DNA from: DASUPK01 sp035456265
Lineage (GTDB): Bacteria > Actinomycetota > Thermoleophilia > Solirubrobacterales > 70-9
Assembly: GCA_035456265.1 (NCBI GenBank)
Contig: DATIDP010000123.1
Coordinates: 1 to 35,831, forward strand
Length of the DNA stretch: 35,831 bases
Direction: 5' to 3'
In this document: one piece after another, positions 1-8,406 of the stretch
Layout: the number at the start of each line of letters is the position of its first letter
Position numbering within the stretch: position 1 is the first letter of the stretch
The notes under the pieces: generated by a model
Told to the model about the DNA's origin: nothing
The model's database searches: none
Seen by the model: the letters and a program-made list of their open reading frames with translations, nothing else
Position numbers and translations under genes: made by a program

Positions 1-2
1 GA

Positions 3-533
3 GGCATTTCCCTCCATCGATCCACGACCCTGAGCGACGGCGACCGCACCCGGCGCGACGGCATCCCCGTGACGAAACCCGCTCGCACCCTCACGGACCT
101 GCTCCCGGTCCTATCCCGGGCGCAATGGGCCGCGGCACTCAGAGAGGCGGAGTTTCTGCGGTTGCCGCTCAAGAGCCTTCGCGCTGGTGCCACCGACATC
201 CCGCCGCCGCGAAGCCGGACGGAACTGGAAACACGGTTCCTGGCCCTGGTTCGGCGACATCGGTTGCCGAGGCCGGACGTGAACTCGCAAGTGGAACGCT
301 ACGAGGTCGATTTCCTCTGGCGCGAAAAGCGACTGATCGTGGAAGTGGATGGCTGGGAATCGCATCGATCCCGTTCCGCATTCGAGGCGGACCGGGCCCG
401 CGACGCTCGGCTCAAGGTCATCGGCTACGACGTCCTTCGCTTCACGTGGCTGCGGATCGACGGGGATCGGGCTGCGGTGGCCTCGACGATCCGGGACGTG
501 CTGAGGCGCCAGACCGGCACGATCGTCACGTGA
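3..533 (+). CDS. AbiEi-like / DUF559 endonuclease-fold protein, 5' end outside window
   Basis: The frame is open from the left window edge to the TGA ending at 533, so the gene is cut by the window. A GTG at 69 could be taken as a start, but the residues upstream of it (HRSTTLSDGDRTRRDGIPVT, then PARTLTDL) match the N-terminal part common in actinobacterial AbiEi-antitoxin-like/DUF559 proteins, so the true start is further left. The C-terminal part is a DUF559 (Vsr-related, PD-(D/E)XK-like) domain: the RSRTELE segment, then PDVNSQVERYEVDF, RLIVEVDGWESH and DVLRFTW, with the Glu/Asp residues expected of the nuclease core. Function is unproven. These proteins are usually annotated as DUF559 or type IV toxin-antitoxin AbiEi-family proteins. 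No partner toxin gene is visible in the window. Confidence 0.75.
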   Translation, partial: GISLHRSTTLSDGDRTRRDGIPVTKPARTLTDLLPVLSRAQWAAALREAEFLRLPLKSLRAGATDIPPPRSRTELETRFLALVRRHRLPRPDVNSQVERYEVDFLWREKRLIVEVDGWESHRSRSAFEADRARDARLKVIGYDVLRFTWLRIDGDRAAVASTIRDVLRRQTGTIVT

Positions 534-611
534 GCGCGACTTCTCGCTGACGGAACTCGGTCGAGCCCCGACCACCGCCGCTGCCGCCGCCGTTCCGTCT
601 GGGGCCGAACC

Positions 612-617
612 TAGGTT
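612..617 (+). promoter_or_regulatory. -10-like element before recJ
   Basis: TAGGTT lies exactly 6 nt before the recJ ATG and there is no clear Shine-Dalgarno sequence. This is consistent with leaderless transcription starting at the ATG. It is inferred from spacing only. Confidence 0.4.
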
Positions 618-623
618 GGCGGG

Positions 624-3296
624 ATGGCCTCGACGGAGCCGGCCCGAGCGTTTCAAGCCGATCCCTACGACTACGGGGAGGTCCGCCGGCTGGCCTCGGA
701 GCTCTCGCTAGCCGAGCCGGTCGCCATCACCCTCGTTCGCCGCGGCTACCGGACCGTGGACGCCGCGCGCCGCTTTCTCGAGGCGCGCGAGGAGCACGAC
801 CCGCTCGAGTTCGACGGCATGGACGAGGTGTGCGAGCGCATCCTCTCGGTCCTTCACCGCCGCGGGCGCATCACGGTCCACGGCGACTACGACGTGGACG
901 GCGTCTCATCGACCGCGATCCTCGTCACCACGCTGCGCTCACTCGGCGCCGAGTGCGACTGGCTGATCCCCGATCGGCTCGCCGACGGCTACGGGCTGAC
1001 GATGAGCACGGTGGAGAAGCTGAAGCGCCGCGGCACCGAGCTGGTCATCACGGTGGACTGCGGCATCGGCTCGGTGGACGAGGTCGCGGCCGCGCGCGCC
1101 GCCGGCATCCAGGTGGTGGTTACGGACCACCATCTCCCCGGGGACGAGCTGCCCGATTGCCCGATCGTCCACCCGGTCGTCTCGGAGTATCCCTTCGAGG
1201 GTCTCTGTGCCGCCGGCGTCGCGCACAAGCTCGCCATCGCCCTCTCCGACGCGGCCGGCCATGGTGCGATCGAGACGGTCGGCGGCCGCCGTGATGCGAG
1301 GGTGCGCGACGGCGCGACGCGTGACGTGCGGGTTCGCGACCTCGACCTGGTCGCACTGGCAACAGTGGCCGACATGGTTCCCCTGGTGGGCGAGAACCGC
1401 CGCCTGGTCCGCGATGGCCTCCGCGTCCTTCGCGACAACCCCCGGGTGGGCCTGCGAGCCCTGATGTCCGCCGCCGGAGTGGACCGGGACGCGATCGATT
1501 CCGGAGCCCTGGGCTTTCGGCTCGCCCCGCGCATCAACGCAGCGGGCCGGCTGTACCGAGCCGACGCTGGGGTCGAGCTGATGCTGACCCGGGATCCGGA
1601 CCGCGCCGCCCAGATCGCGGAGGAGCTCGACCGCGCCAACGCCGAGCGCCGCTGGGCCGAGCAGAAGGCCGTCGAGGGCGCGGAGCGGGCACGCTCAGCG
1701 CTCCCTCCGGAGCTGGCCGATGCCCCGGCGCTGGTGCTCGCCGGCGAGGGCTGGCACCCAGGGGTCGTCGGAATCGCGGCGTCGCGAATGGTGGAGCGCC
1801 ACCACCGGCCGACGATCCTGCTCTCGGTCGACGGATCGACGGCGAAGGGCTCCGCCAGGAGCATCCCGGGCTTCGACCTGGTCGCCGCGCTGGGCGCCTG
1901 CGACCGGCATCTCGTCCGCTACGGCGGCCACCGAGCCGCGGCAGGCCTCGAGCTCGAGGCCGGAAATCTCGTCGAGTTCCGCGAGGCCTTCGTCGCGGAG
2001 GCCGCCGCCGCGATCGATCCCGCCGACCTCGTCAGGATGGAGCGCCTCGACGCGCTTGTCGGCGTCGGCCGTGAAGGCATCGGCATGGACCTTGCCCGCC
2101 AGTTCGAGAGTCTCGGCCCCTTCGGAATGGGAAATCCCGGCCCCCGGCTGCTGGTGCCCTCGGGCCGGCTGCGCGAGGTTCGCCCCCTGGGAGAGGAGGG
2201 CAAGCACTCCCGATTCCAGCTCGAGAGCGGCGCCGGCCGCGCGGCTGGCGTCGCCTTTGGCATGAACGGCGAGATCTCGAAGCGCGAGAACCAGGCGCTC
2301 GATCTCTCGATCGAGCTCGAGGTCGACCGCTGGAACGGGGCCGAGCAGCCGCGGGTGGTGGTGCGCGAGCTCTATCCCCTGGCGAGCCCGGCGACCGGGA
2401 ACCCCGCGTCGGCCGGCTGCGGCGACCACTGTCCCGCGCCGGATGGCGAGTGGTGGGAGCGCCTGGAGCGGGAGTCGGCCCGGATGGCAGAGGGGCGGCC
2501 GGGGGCGCTCCTCGAGGTCAGGGCGGCCGAGTCCGCCCGTCGCGAGACGATCGACCGGCGAGGCGGAGCCGCCGTCGCCTCCCTCGCGGAGCTGATCTCG
2601 AGCGGGGAGCCGCTGCTAGCGATTTGCGCCGACGCCGCCCGCCGCTCCAGGCTCGCCTCCGAGGCGGCCGACCCCCGCCGGTTCGGCGCACCAGTGCCGA
2701 GGGTGGTCTGCTGCCGCTGCGGGTCCGCCGGGCTCGACGCTGCCCTCTCGGATGCGCAGGCCGCGGGACTCGTGCTCACGGACTGGACGGCCCTCGCCCT
2801 CCGCCCCCGGGCGCCGCTCGCCTTCCGTCACCTCGTCCTGATCGATCCACCGCCGAGCGAGGCGCTGGAAACCTTGGCCTGTGCCGCAGCCGAGCCGGCG
2901 GCGATCGGAGGGGGCTCGGGTTCGTACCTCCACCTCGCCTGGGGGCCCTCCGAGGTCGACCTCGCCGAACGCCTCTTCGACTGGGAGTGGAACCTGCGCG
3001 CCGCGATCCGCGACATCTGGCGTGGCCTCGGCGGGGGAGAGGCCTCCGGCGAAGGGCTCCGCCTCCTGCTTGCCGGCGATTCGGCGTATCCCCGGACGCC
3101 CGAGCTTGCCGCGCGGTGTGTGCGCGTCCTCAGCGAGCTCGGCCTCTGCGAGTGGCGGCCCACTGGCGGCGATTCGGCGTTGCGGGTCTTATCCTCGGAG
3201 AGGACCGATCTGGCGCGATCCAGGGCCTACTCGGACTGCATCGCCAGACACCAGGAGGCCATTCGATTCCTCCGAAGCAAGGCACAACCGACGTAG
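624..3296 (+). CDS. recJ: Single-stranded-DNA-specific 5'-3' exonuclease RecJ
   Basis: This 890-residue cytoplasmic exonuclease of the DHH superfamily degrades 5'-ended ssDNA in recombination and base-excision or mismatch repair. The DHH domain shows HGDYDVDGVSSTA at about residue 85, TVDCGIGS at about 143 and VTDHH at about 167, which supply the metal-binding Asp/His residues. The DHHA1 domain carries the glycine-rich RYGGHRAAAGLELE at about 431. An OB-fold-like region follows, around residues 470-580. Roughly 300 further residues (about 590-890) are not part of the catalytic core. They resemble the long C-terminal extensions of RecJ proteins outside the enterobacteria. The ATG at 624 is preceded by TAGGTT at a 6-nt distance and has no strong ribosome site. 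The downstream RelA/SpoT-type gene follows immediately, probably in one transcript. Confidence 0.93.
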   Translation: MASTEPARAFQADPYDYGEVRRLASELSLAEPVAITLVRRGYRTVDAARRFLEAREEHDPLEFDGMDEVCERILSVLHRRGRITVHGDYDVDGVSSTAILVTTLRSLGAECDWLIPDRLADGYGLTMSTVEKLKRRGTELVITVDCGIGSVDEVAAARAAGIQVVVTDHHLPGDELPDCPIVHPVVSEYPFEGLCAAGVAHKLAIALSDAAGHGAIETVGGRRDARVRDGATRDVRVRDLDLVALATVADMVPLVGENRRLVRDGLRVLRDNPRVGLRALMSAAGVDRDAIDSGALGFRLAPRINAAGRLYRADAGVELMLTRDPDRAAQIAEELDRANAERRWAEQKAVEGAERARSALPPELADAPALVLAGEGWHPGVVGIAASRMVERHHRPTILLSVDGSTAKGSARSIPGFDLVAALGACDRHLVRYGGHRAAAGLELEAGNLVEFREAFVAEAAAAIDPADLVRMERLDALVGVGREGIGMDLARQFESLGPFGMGNPGPRLLVPSGRLREVRPLGEEGKHSRFQLESGAGRAAGVAFGMNGEISKRENQALDLSIELEVDRWNGAEQPRVVVRELYPLASPATGNPASAGCGDHCPAPDGEWWERLERESARMAEGRPGALLEVRAAESARRETIDRRGGAAVASLAELISSGEPLLAICADAARRSRLASEAADPRRFGAPVPRVVCCRCGSAGLDAALSDAQAAGLVLTDWTALALRPRAPLAFRHLVLIDPPPSEALETLACAAAEPAAIGGGSGSYLHLAWGPSEVDLAERLFDWEWNLRAAIRDIWRGLGGGEASGEGLRLLLAGDSAYPRTPELAARCVRVLSELGLCEWRPTGGDSALRVLSSERTDLARSRAYSDCIARHQEAIRFLRSKAQPT

Positions 3297-3319
3297 CGAG
3301 CACCACGAAGGACGGCGAC

Positions 3320-5638
3320 CTGCCGGACGGCGTCGAGCTGCGCGACGTCGACCGCGTCGGGCACACCCGCGTCGGCGAGCCGCCGGATCAGTCGAGTACG
3401 CCTCGCGCCGACGCGATCACGCGCGAGCTCACCGCGGACCAGCGCGCCCTGCTCGGCGACCTCTTCGCGGTGATCGAGGAGCACAAGTCCGACGCCGCCG
3501 AGCCGATCGACCGCGGGGAGATCGAGCGGGCCTTCGCCTTCGCCTGTGAGAGCCACGCCGGCCAGGAGCGGAAGTCGGGTGAGGACTTCATCACCCATCC
3601 CCTCGGGGTCGCCCGCATCTGCGCCGGGCTGCGGCTTGACACCGCGACCCTCTGCGCGGCGCTGCTGCACGACACCGTCGAGGACACCAGCGCCAGCCTG
3701 GAGCAGGTCCGCGAGGACTTCGGCGACGAGATCGCTCAGCTCGTCGACGGCGTCACCAAGCTCACCGGGATCACCTTCAAGAGTCGCGACGAGAGGCAGG
3801 CCGAGAACTACCGCAAGATGATGGTGGCGATGGCCACCGACGTCAGGGTGATCCTGATCAAGCTGGCCGACCGCCTCCACAACATGCGCACGATCGGCGC
3901 GCTGCCCAAGCAGAAGCAGCAGGAGAAGGCGCGCGAGACGCTCGAGATCTTCGCGCCGCTCGCTCACCGCCTCGGGATCCACGCGATCAAGTGGGAGCTC
4001 GAGGACCTCGCCTTCGCGACGCTCCATCCGCGCAAGTACGACGAGATCAAGGAGCTCGTGGCCCAGCAGCGCGCCGAGCGCGAGCGCTACGTCGAGGAGG
4101 CGGGCGAGTTCCTCGCCGAGGAGCTCGAGAAGGTCGGCATCGAGGCCGAGATCTCGGGCCGCGCCAAGCACTTCTACTCGATCTACACGAAGATGACCCG
4201 CAAGGGCCGCGAGTTCAACGAGATCTTCGACCTGACTGCGATGCGCGTGCTGGTCGGCTCGGTGAAGGACTGCTACGGGGCCATCGGCATCGTCCACTCA
4301 CTCTGGAAGCCGCTGCCCGGCCGCTTCAAGGACTTCGTGGCGATGCCCAAGGCGAACGCCTACCAGGCGCTGCACACGACGGTGATCGGCCCCGAGGGCC
4401 GCCCGCTCGAGATCCAGATCCGCACCCCGGAGATGCACGAGCTGGCGGAATACGGGATCGCGGCGCACGTGATCTACAAGGAGGGCTCCGCATCTTCCTC
4501 CTCCTCCGACCCGGGCAGGGAGAAGATGACCTGGCTTCGGCAGCTGCTCGAGAACGAGGAGCACCAGGGCCCGCAGGCGTTCCTCGAGGCGCTCAAGGTC
4601 GACCTGTTCGAGGACGAGGTCTTCGTCTTCACGCCGAAGGGCGAGGTGAAGAACCTCGCCGCCGGCTCGACGCCGCTCGACTTCGCCTACTCGATCCACA
4701 CCGACGTGGGCCACCGCTGCGTCGGCGCCAAGGTCAACGGCAAGATCGTCCCGCTCCACTACCAGCTGCGCAGCGGGGACATCGTCGAGGCGCTCACCGC
4801 CAAGCAGGGCCGTGGTCCGTCGCGAGACTGGCTGAAGCTGGTCCGCACGAGCCGCGCGCGGAACAAGATTCGCGCCTGGTTCTCGCGGGAGGGCCGTGAG
4901 GACGCGGAGCACAAGGGGCGGGACGACCTCGCCCAGGCCTTCAAGAAGCAGGGCCTGCCCTACCCGAAGCTGGCCGGCTCGCCGCTGCTCGTCGACGTGA
5001 TCCGGGAGATGGGCTTCCGGAAGGCGGACGACTTCTACATCGCGCTCGGCCAGTCGAAGATCTCGACGAAGGTCGTCGCCAACAAGGTGATGCAGCGCCT
5101 GAAGCGCGGGGAGGCGGTCGAGGAGGAGCCGGCCGAGGGGCTGATCAAGGGAACCGATGACGCCCGCCGCCGCACCAAGGAGGCGACGAGCTTCGGGATC
5201 AAGGTGAAGGGGATCGACGATGTCGTCGTCCGCCTCGCCAAGTGCTGCCGTCCCGTGCCGGGCGACCAGATCGTCGGCTACGTCTCGCTGGGGCGCGGCA
5301 TCACGGTCCACCGTGAGGACTGCCGGAACGTCGCCGCCCTGAAGAAGGCCCCGGAGCGGTTCACCGACGTCGCCTGGGACGGCGACAACGATTCCTCCTA
5401 TCGGGTGGAGCTTCAGGTGGATGCCTGGGACCGCACCCGCCTGCTCGAGGACCTCTCACGGACCTTCGCCGAGGCCGGGCTCAACATCCTCGAAGCTCGC
5501 TGCGCGACGAAGCATCCGATGGTCAAGAACCGCTTCGTGGTCGAGGTGGGGGACACCGAGCAGCTCAAGCAGTGCATCTCCCGGCTGCGGAACGTCGACT
5601 CGGTGTTCGACGCTTATCGCGTCACTCCGACCGCCTGA
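3320..5638 (+). CDS. relA: Bifunctional (p)ppGpp synthetase/hydrolase (RelA/SpoT homologue)
   Basis: This stringent-response enzyme makes (p)ppGpp from ATP and GDP/GTP and hydrolyses it. Counting from 3320 gives 772 residues. The HD hydrolase domain has FITHPLGVA (about 90) and LLHDTVEDT (about 115), with the catalytic HD and ED intact. The synthetase domain has HFYSIYTKM (about 285), GRFKDFVAMPK (about 334) and QALHTT. RFKD is the RxKD motif of bifunctional enzymes, as opposed to ExDD in synthetase-only RelA. A TGS domain (about 433-495), a conserved Cys motif LAKCCRPVPGDQIVGY (about 639) and a C-terminal ACT domain follow. The start is uncertain. No ATG, GTG or TTG lies in frame between the recJ stop and GTG 3470, yet strong G/C third-position bias begins just after the recJ stop. 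I used CTG 3320 because GAAGGA lies 7 nt before it; GTG 3470 is the first conventional start. Confidence 0.9.
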   Translation: MPDGVELRDVDRVGHTRVGEPPDQSSTPRADAITRELTADQRALLGDLFAVIEEHKSDAAEPIDRGEIERAFAFACESHAGQERKSGEDFITHPLGVARICAGLRLDTATLCAALLHDTVEDTSASLEQVREDFGDEIAQLVDGVTKLTGITFKSRDERQAENYRKMMVAMATDVRVILIKLADRLHNMRTIGALPKQKQQEKARETLEIFAPLAHRLGIHAIKWELEDLAFATLHPRKYDEIKELVAQQRAERERYVEEAGEFLAEELEKVGIEAEISGRAKHFYSIYTKMTRKGREFNEIFDLTAMRVLVGSVKDCYGAIGIVHSLWKPLPGRFKDFVAMPKANAYQALHTTVIGPEGRPLEIQIRTPEMHELAEYGIAAHVIYKEGSASSSSSDPGREKMTWLRQLLENEEHQGPQAFLEALKVDLFEDEVFVFTPKGEVKNLAAGSTPLDFAYSIHTDVGHRCVGAKVNGKIVPLHYQLRSGDIVEALTAKQGRGPSRDWLKLVRTSRARNKIRAWFSREGREDAEHKGRDDLAQAFKKQGLPYPKLAGSPLLVDVIREMGFRKADDFYIALGQSKISTKVVANKVMQRLKRGEAVEEEPAEGLIKGTDDARRRTKEATSFGIKVKGIDDVVVRLAKCCRPVPGDQIVGYVSLGRGITVHREDCRNVAALKKAPERFTDVAWDGDNDSSYRVELQVDAWDRTRLLEDLSRTFAEAGLNILEARCATKHPMVKNRFVVEVGDTEQLKQCISRLRNVDSVFDAYRVTPTA

Positions 5639-5698
5639 CGCGCGCGCCTCGGATTCAAAGAGAGACCGCATCATCAATCCACCTGACGGGTTGGTTCG

Positions 5699-5704
5699 TA
5701 TGAT
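5699..5704 (+). promoter_or_regulatory. -10 element TATGAT before the cupredoxin gene
   Basis: TATGAT (one mismatch to TATAAT) lies 7 nt before GTG 5712. The spacing fits a leaderless start at that GTG, but the hexamer also overlaps the alternative ATG at 5700. Confidence 0.4.
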
Positions 5705-5711
5705 GAGAACA

Positions 5712-6428
5712 GTGAGGGAGCGCGGGACATGGAGGGCCAGGATCAGGCTCGCCGCCTTTCTGGGAACGGCTCTGCTGGCGATGGGTGTCATCGCCGCCAC
5801 CGCCTGGGCGGTCTTCCAGCCGATCGGCTCGACGGACAACAGCTACACGGGCGGCAGCGGCGACCCGCTGAACCCCACCTTCACGATGGACCAGGGCGAC
5901 CGGCCGACCTTCAGCGACGGCGGCGCGAACCAGCACAATGTGACGGCGCGCCAGAACGGGCCAGACAAGAAGGCGCTGTTCAGCACTCCGACCCTCAATG
6001 GCGGCCAGCAGACGACCCTCGACGGCACCCAATACCTGACCGCGGGAACCTACGCGTTCTTCTGCACGATCCACCCGACCGAGATGCAGGCGACTCTGGT
6101 CGTCACCGGCAACGGAGCCCCTCAGGCGCGGCCGTCTGCTGCGGTGATGAAGTTGAAGACGAAGACGATCTCCAAGGCGATCAAGAAGGGGCTCCGGGTC
6201 ACGACCACCCCCAACACCAGGATCGAGGGCGTCACCCTGACAGCGAAGCTGGGCAAGTCGACGATAGGCAAGACGACCGTCACCCTGGTCGAAGGCTTCA
6301 ACTCTGCGGTGGTGAGGCTGAGCAAGTCGGGGAAGAGCAAACTGCGCCGGAAGAGCACTGCCAAGGTCGCGGTCACGGCCGACATCCCGTTCGGGTCGCC
6401 CGTCACCGCGAAGAGGACGCTCAAGTAG
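5712..6428 (+). CDS. Secreted cupredoxin (plastocyanin/azurin-like) with C-terminal extension
   Basis: This is a predicted exported blue-copper protein. From GTG 5712 it has 238 residues with a basic N-terminus and a hydrophobic segment (AAFLGTALLAMGVIAATAWA, about 14-33) acting as signal peptide or anchor; no lipobox is seen. The type-1 copper ligands appear in order: His in NQHNV (about 75), then Cys118, His121 and Met125 in AFFCTIHPTEM, the C-x2-H-x3-M loop of plastocyanin-like domains. The last ~100 residues are rich in Lys, Thr and Ser and look like a beta-sandwich repeat of the kind found in exported actinobacterial proteins. ATG 5700 and 5703 are alternative starts. It probably mediates electron transfer outside the membrane; the redox partner is unknown. 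Its stop codon overlaps the convergent HIT gene by 8 bp. Confidence 0.8.
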   Translation: MRERGTWRARIRLAAFLGTALLAMGVIAATAWAVFQPIGSTDNSYTGGSGDPLNPTFTMDQGDRPTFSDGGANQHNVTARQNGPDKKALFSTPTLNGGQQTTLDGTQYLTAGTYAFFCTIHPTEMQATLVVTGNGAPQARPSAAVMKLKTKTISKAIKKGLRVTTTPNTRIEGVTLTAKLGKSTIGKTTVTLVEGFNSAVVRLSKSGKSKLRRKSTAKVAVTADIPFGSPVTAKRTLK

Positions 6429-6852
6429 CGCGATCGACCGCGCGCTGCACCCGCTCGGCCACCTCGCGCATCTGATCCTCCGACTCGTACTTGCCGCGCG
6501 GCCAGAAGAAACCGCGCAGCCCGTCCTTCGGCTTGCGCGGGACCACGTGTACATGCAGGTGGGGGACGCTCTGGCTGACGACGTTGTTGATCGCGACGAA
6601 CGACCCGGGCTTGCGCATCGCCTCGGGCACGGCGACCGACAGCAGCCGTGCGTTCTCGAGGAGCGGCCCGAGCAGCTCGTCGGGCAGGTCGCCGAGCGTC
6701 TCGTGATGCTCGCGTGGCACGAGCAGCGAGTGCCCCGGGAAGAGGGGCCGGTTGTCAAGGAAGGCGACGGTGCGCTCGTCCTCGAAGACCACGTGCCCGG
6801 GCTCATCGCCGGCGATGATCTGACAGAAGCGGCAGTTGGGGTCCGCGGCCAT
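6421..6852 (-). CDS. HIT-family (histidine triad) nucleotide hydrolase, HINT-like
   Basis: This 143-residue cytosolic HIT protein likely hydrolyses adenylated substrates (AMP-lysine, AMP-amide or dinucleoside polyphosphates). The histidine triad HLHVHVV is at 98-104. The N-terminal CRFC (Cys7, Cys10) is the zinc-binding pair of many bacterial HIT proteins, and FLDNRPLFPGHSLLVPREHH is the typical substrate-pocket segment. ATG 6852 is preceded at 9 nt by TAAGCT, suggesting an almost leaderless transcript. It is transcribed divergently from the small secreted protein gene at 6891 across only 38 bp, and its 3' end overlaps the cupredoxin gene. A second, longer HIT protein with a different N-terminus is encoded at 11585-12805. 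Confidence 0.9.
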   Translation of the reverse strand: MAADPNCRFCQIIAGDEPGHVVFEDERTVAFLDNRPLFPGHSLLVPREHHETLGDLPDELLGPLLENARLLSVAVPEAMRKPGSFVAINNVVSQSVPHLHVHVVPRKPKDGLRGFFWPRGKYESEDQMREVAERVQRAVDRAT

Positions 6853-6890
6853 TGGCGGCGGAGCTTAGAAGCCGGTAGGGTCGCGGGCGT
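6853..6890. promoter_or_regulatory. Compact divergent promoter region
   Basis: This 38-bp gap holds two outward-facing -10-like hexamers: TAAGCT (minus strand, 6867-6862) ends 9 nt before the HIT ATG, and TAGGGT (plus strand, 6876-6881) ends 9 nt before the ATG at 6891. Each promoter's -35 region would lie under the other promoter or gene. Inferred from spacing. Confidence 0.4.
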
Positions 6891-7340
6891 ATGGCGCGCA
6901 AGGCGGTAGGGAAGCTGATCATCGCGGCCGTGCTGGCGGGTCTCGTCGTTCTCGGGCCCGGCGTCGCCGATGCGGGCGTGGCCGTGAAGAGCGGCCTCTA
7001 CAAGGGAAAGACGACCCAAGAGGCGGTCACCGACTCGTTCCGAAAGATCCAGTTCAAGGTGAAGAAGGGCAAGGTCACGCTGACCCTGGAGCCCTCGGTC
7101 GCCCGTGAGGACTGCGTATCCACCTCGGTGTTCACACAGGACGGCAGCCCGACTCAAAAGCTCGGCAGGAACGGGACCTTCACCTTCAGCCGCACCTTCT
7201 TCGGCAACAAGTTCGACAAGATCCACGGCCGATTCGTCAGTCCGAACGAGGTCCAGGGCTTCGCGATCTACCACTTCTTCTCTCAGGATCTCTGTTCGGG
7301 CGGCAAGGCGCGGGTCAACTTCACGGCGAAGCACAAGTAG
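6891..7340 (+). CDS. Small secreted protein of unknown function
   Basis: This 149-residue protein has a clear signal peptide: MARKAVGK, a hydrophobic stretch to about residue 26, and a likely cleavage after VADA (about 28). The mature part (GVAVKSGLYKGKT and onward) is basic and predicted to be beta-rich. It has two cysteines (in REDCVST and QDLCSG) that could form a disulphide once exported. The pattern 'SGxYxGKTxQ...VxDSFRKIQFKVKKGKVT' resembles small exported proteins I associate with Thermoleophilia and related actinobacteria, but I do not recognise a function. It has its own short promoter region divergent from the HIT gene. The gene end is 21 bp from the convergent lipid kinase gene. 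Confidence 0.75.
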   Translation: MARKAVGKLIIAAVLAGLVVLGPGVADAGVAVKSGLYKGKTTQEAVTDSFRKIQFKVKKGKVTLTLEPSVAREDCVSTSVFTQDGSPTQKLGRNGTFTFSRTFFGNKFDKIHGRFVSPNEVQGFAIYHFFSQDLCSGGKARVNFTAKHK

Positions 7341-7361
7341 CGCGGTGCGGCCTGGTAGCCG

Positions 7362-8372
7362 CTACGCAACGATGGTCAGCGCGCCCGGCTCCACCGAGAA
7401 CTCGAGCTCGGTGTATTCGCCGATGTAGTCGCCGTCGACCTGCACGGGGAAGGGGCGTGCCAGCCCGTCCTCGTCCATGGAGATCGACCGGACCGAAGCC
7501 CGGGTGACGTCGTCGAACTCGTCGATCTGCCTGTGCTTGGCGAGATGAAGCCGCCTGCCGAGCACCCGCGCGGCGATCGGGAGCATGTCCCGCTGCTTCG
7601 CACGCCGGAGAAGGGCCATCGAGATCGTCCCGTCACCGAGCCCGATGTCCTCGCAGATCCGAATCGGGATGTTGGCGAAGTACGTGAAGGGATCCGAGTT
7701 CTGAGCGATGGCGGTGACGCCCTCGAGCGTCTCGCCCTCGACATTCAGCTCGAGCCGGACCGGGTCGTGGAGATAGTGGCGGTAGAAGCCGGAGATGGCG
7801 GCCCACGTGTAGTACCACTGCCTCGCCCGAGCCTTGAGGCGCGGGTGCGCGTCGACCCGTTTCACGACGGTCGCGTCGAGGCCGACCCCGCAGGCGAAGA
7901 CGAATCGACGCCCGTTGCAGCGGCCCAGGTCGATCTTGCGAGGGCGGAAGTCGTCCGCGAGGCCGATCAGGTGCTCGGTCGCGTCGACCACGTCGTTTGG
8001 GATGCCCAGCGTGCGGCAGACCACGTTCGTCGAGCCACCGGGCAGCACCGAAACCGGCACATCCGTGCCGGCGAGCCCATTGGCGACCTCGTTGAGGGTT
8101 CCGTCGCCGCCGAAGGCGACGACGATGTCGTAGCCCCCTGTGCGTGCCTCCCGCCCGATCTCGATCGCGTGCTCGGCCGCTTCGGTGTCGACGGCCTCGA
8201 CCTCATAGCGGGCCTGCAGCGCATAGACGACCAGGTTCTTGAGCCGGTCCGAGACAGTCGTCGCGTACGGGTTGACGATGATCAGCATCCGCTTCTTGTC
8301 CGCATCCGGCGCGAGCGGGACGGCGGTTGCCGCCGGAGCGGGATCTCTCTGGGCAGGGGCGATCGTGGGCAC
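7362..8372 (-). CDS. Diacylglycerol kinase / sphingosine kinase family lipid kinase
   Basis: This 336-residue protein belongs to the DAGK_cat (YegS/DgkB-like) family, which phosphorylates lipid hydroxyls with ATP at the membrane inner face. The catalytic domain begins with KRMLIIVNPYA (about 27), contains the nucleotide loop FGGDGTLNEVANGL (87-100) and PGGSTNVVCRTLGI (111-124), and continues into the beta-sandwich C-terminal domain (VQVDGDYIG near the end). A low-complexity Ala/Pro N-terminus of about 25 residues precedes the domain. The GTG start at 8372 has a good ribosome site (GGAGAAAGG). Upstream lie a hairpin and a duplicated 19-mer, with a possible -10 (TAGGCT, 8435-8430). The exact lipid substrate cannot be told from sequence; undecaprenol- or diacylglycerol-type substrates are possible. 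Confidence 0.88.
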   Translation of the reverse strand: MPTIAPAQRDPAPAATAVPLAPDADKKRMLIIVNPYATTVSDRLKNLVVYALQARYEVEAVDTEAAEHAIEIGREARTGGYDIVVAFGGDGTLNEVANGLAGTDVPVSVLPGGSTNVVCRTLGIPNDVVDATEHLIGLADDFRPRKIDLGRCNGRRFVFACGVGLDATVVKRVDAHPRLKARARQWYYTWAAISGFYRHYLHDPVRLELNVEGETLEGVTAIAQNSDPFTYFANIPIRICEDIGLGDGTISMALLRRAKQRDMLPIAARVLGRRLHLAKHRQIDEFDDVTRASVRSISMDEDGLARPFPVQVDGDYIGEYTELEFSVEPGALTIVA

Positions 8373-8382
8373 GCCTTTCTCC

Positions 8383-8406
8383 TAACCCCGGCGTCCGGCG
8401 GGGTTA
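8383..8406. repeat. Hairpin TAACCCCG-N8-CGGGGTTA before the lipid kinase ribosome site
   Basis: An 8-bp perfect inverted repeat (arms 8383-8390 and 8399-8406, 8-nt loop) lies directly upstream of the minus-strand GGAGAAAGG ribosome site. No T-run follows, so it is not a standard terminator. An operator, or an mRNA hairpin next to the ribosome site, is possible. Confidence 0.5.

Noticed and set aside
2450..3319. Upstream in-frame extension of the RelA/SpoT-type frame through recJ
   Set aside because: The extension is an Arg/Pro-rich reading of recJ in another frame; the RelA/SpoT-like sequence only begins after the recJ stop.
5655..6420. Minus-strand extension of the HIT frame family opposite the cupredoxin gene
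   Set aside because: No homology-like motifs, and the cupredoxin copper-site motifs lie on the plus strand.
8383..8406. Hairpin as an intrinsic terminator
   Set aside because: No T-run follows on either strand, and it lies directly before a ribosome site rather than after a gene.
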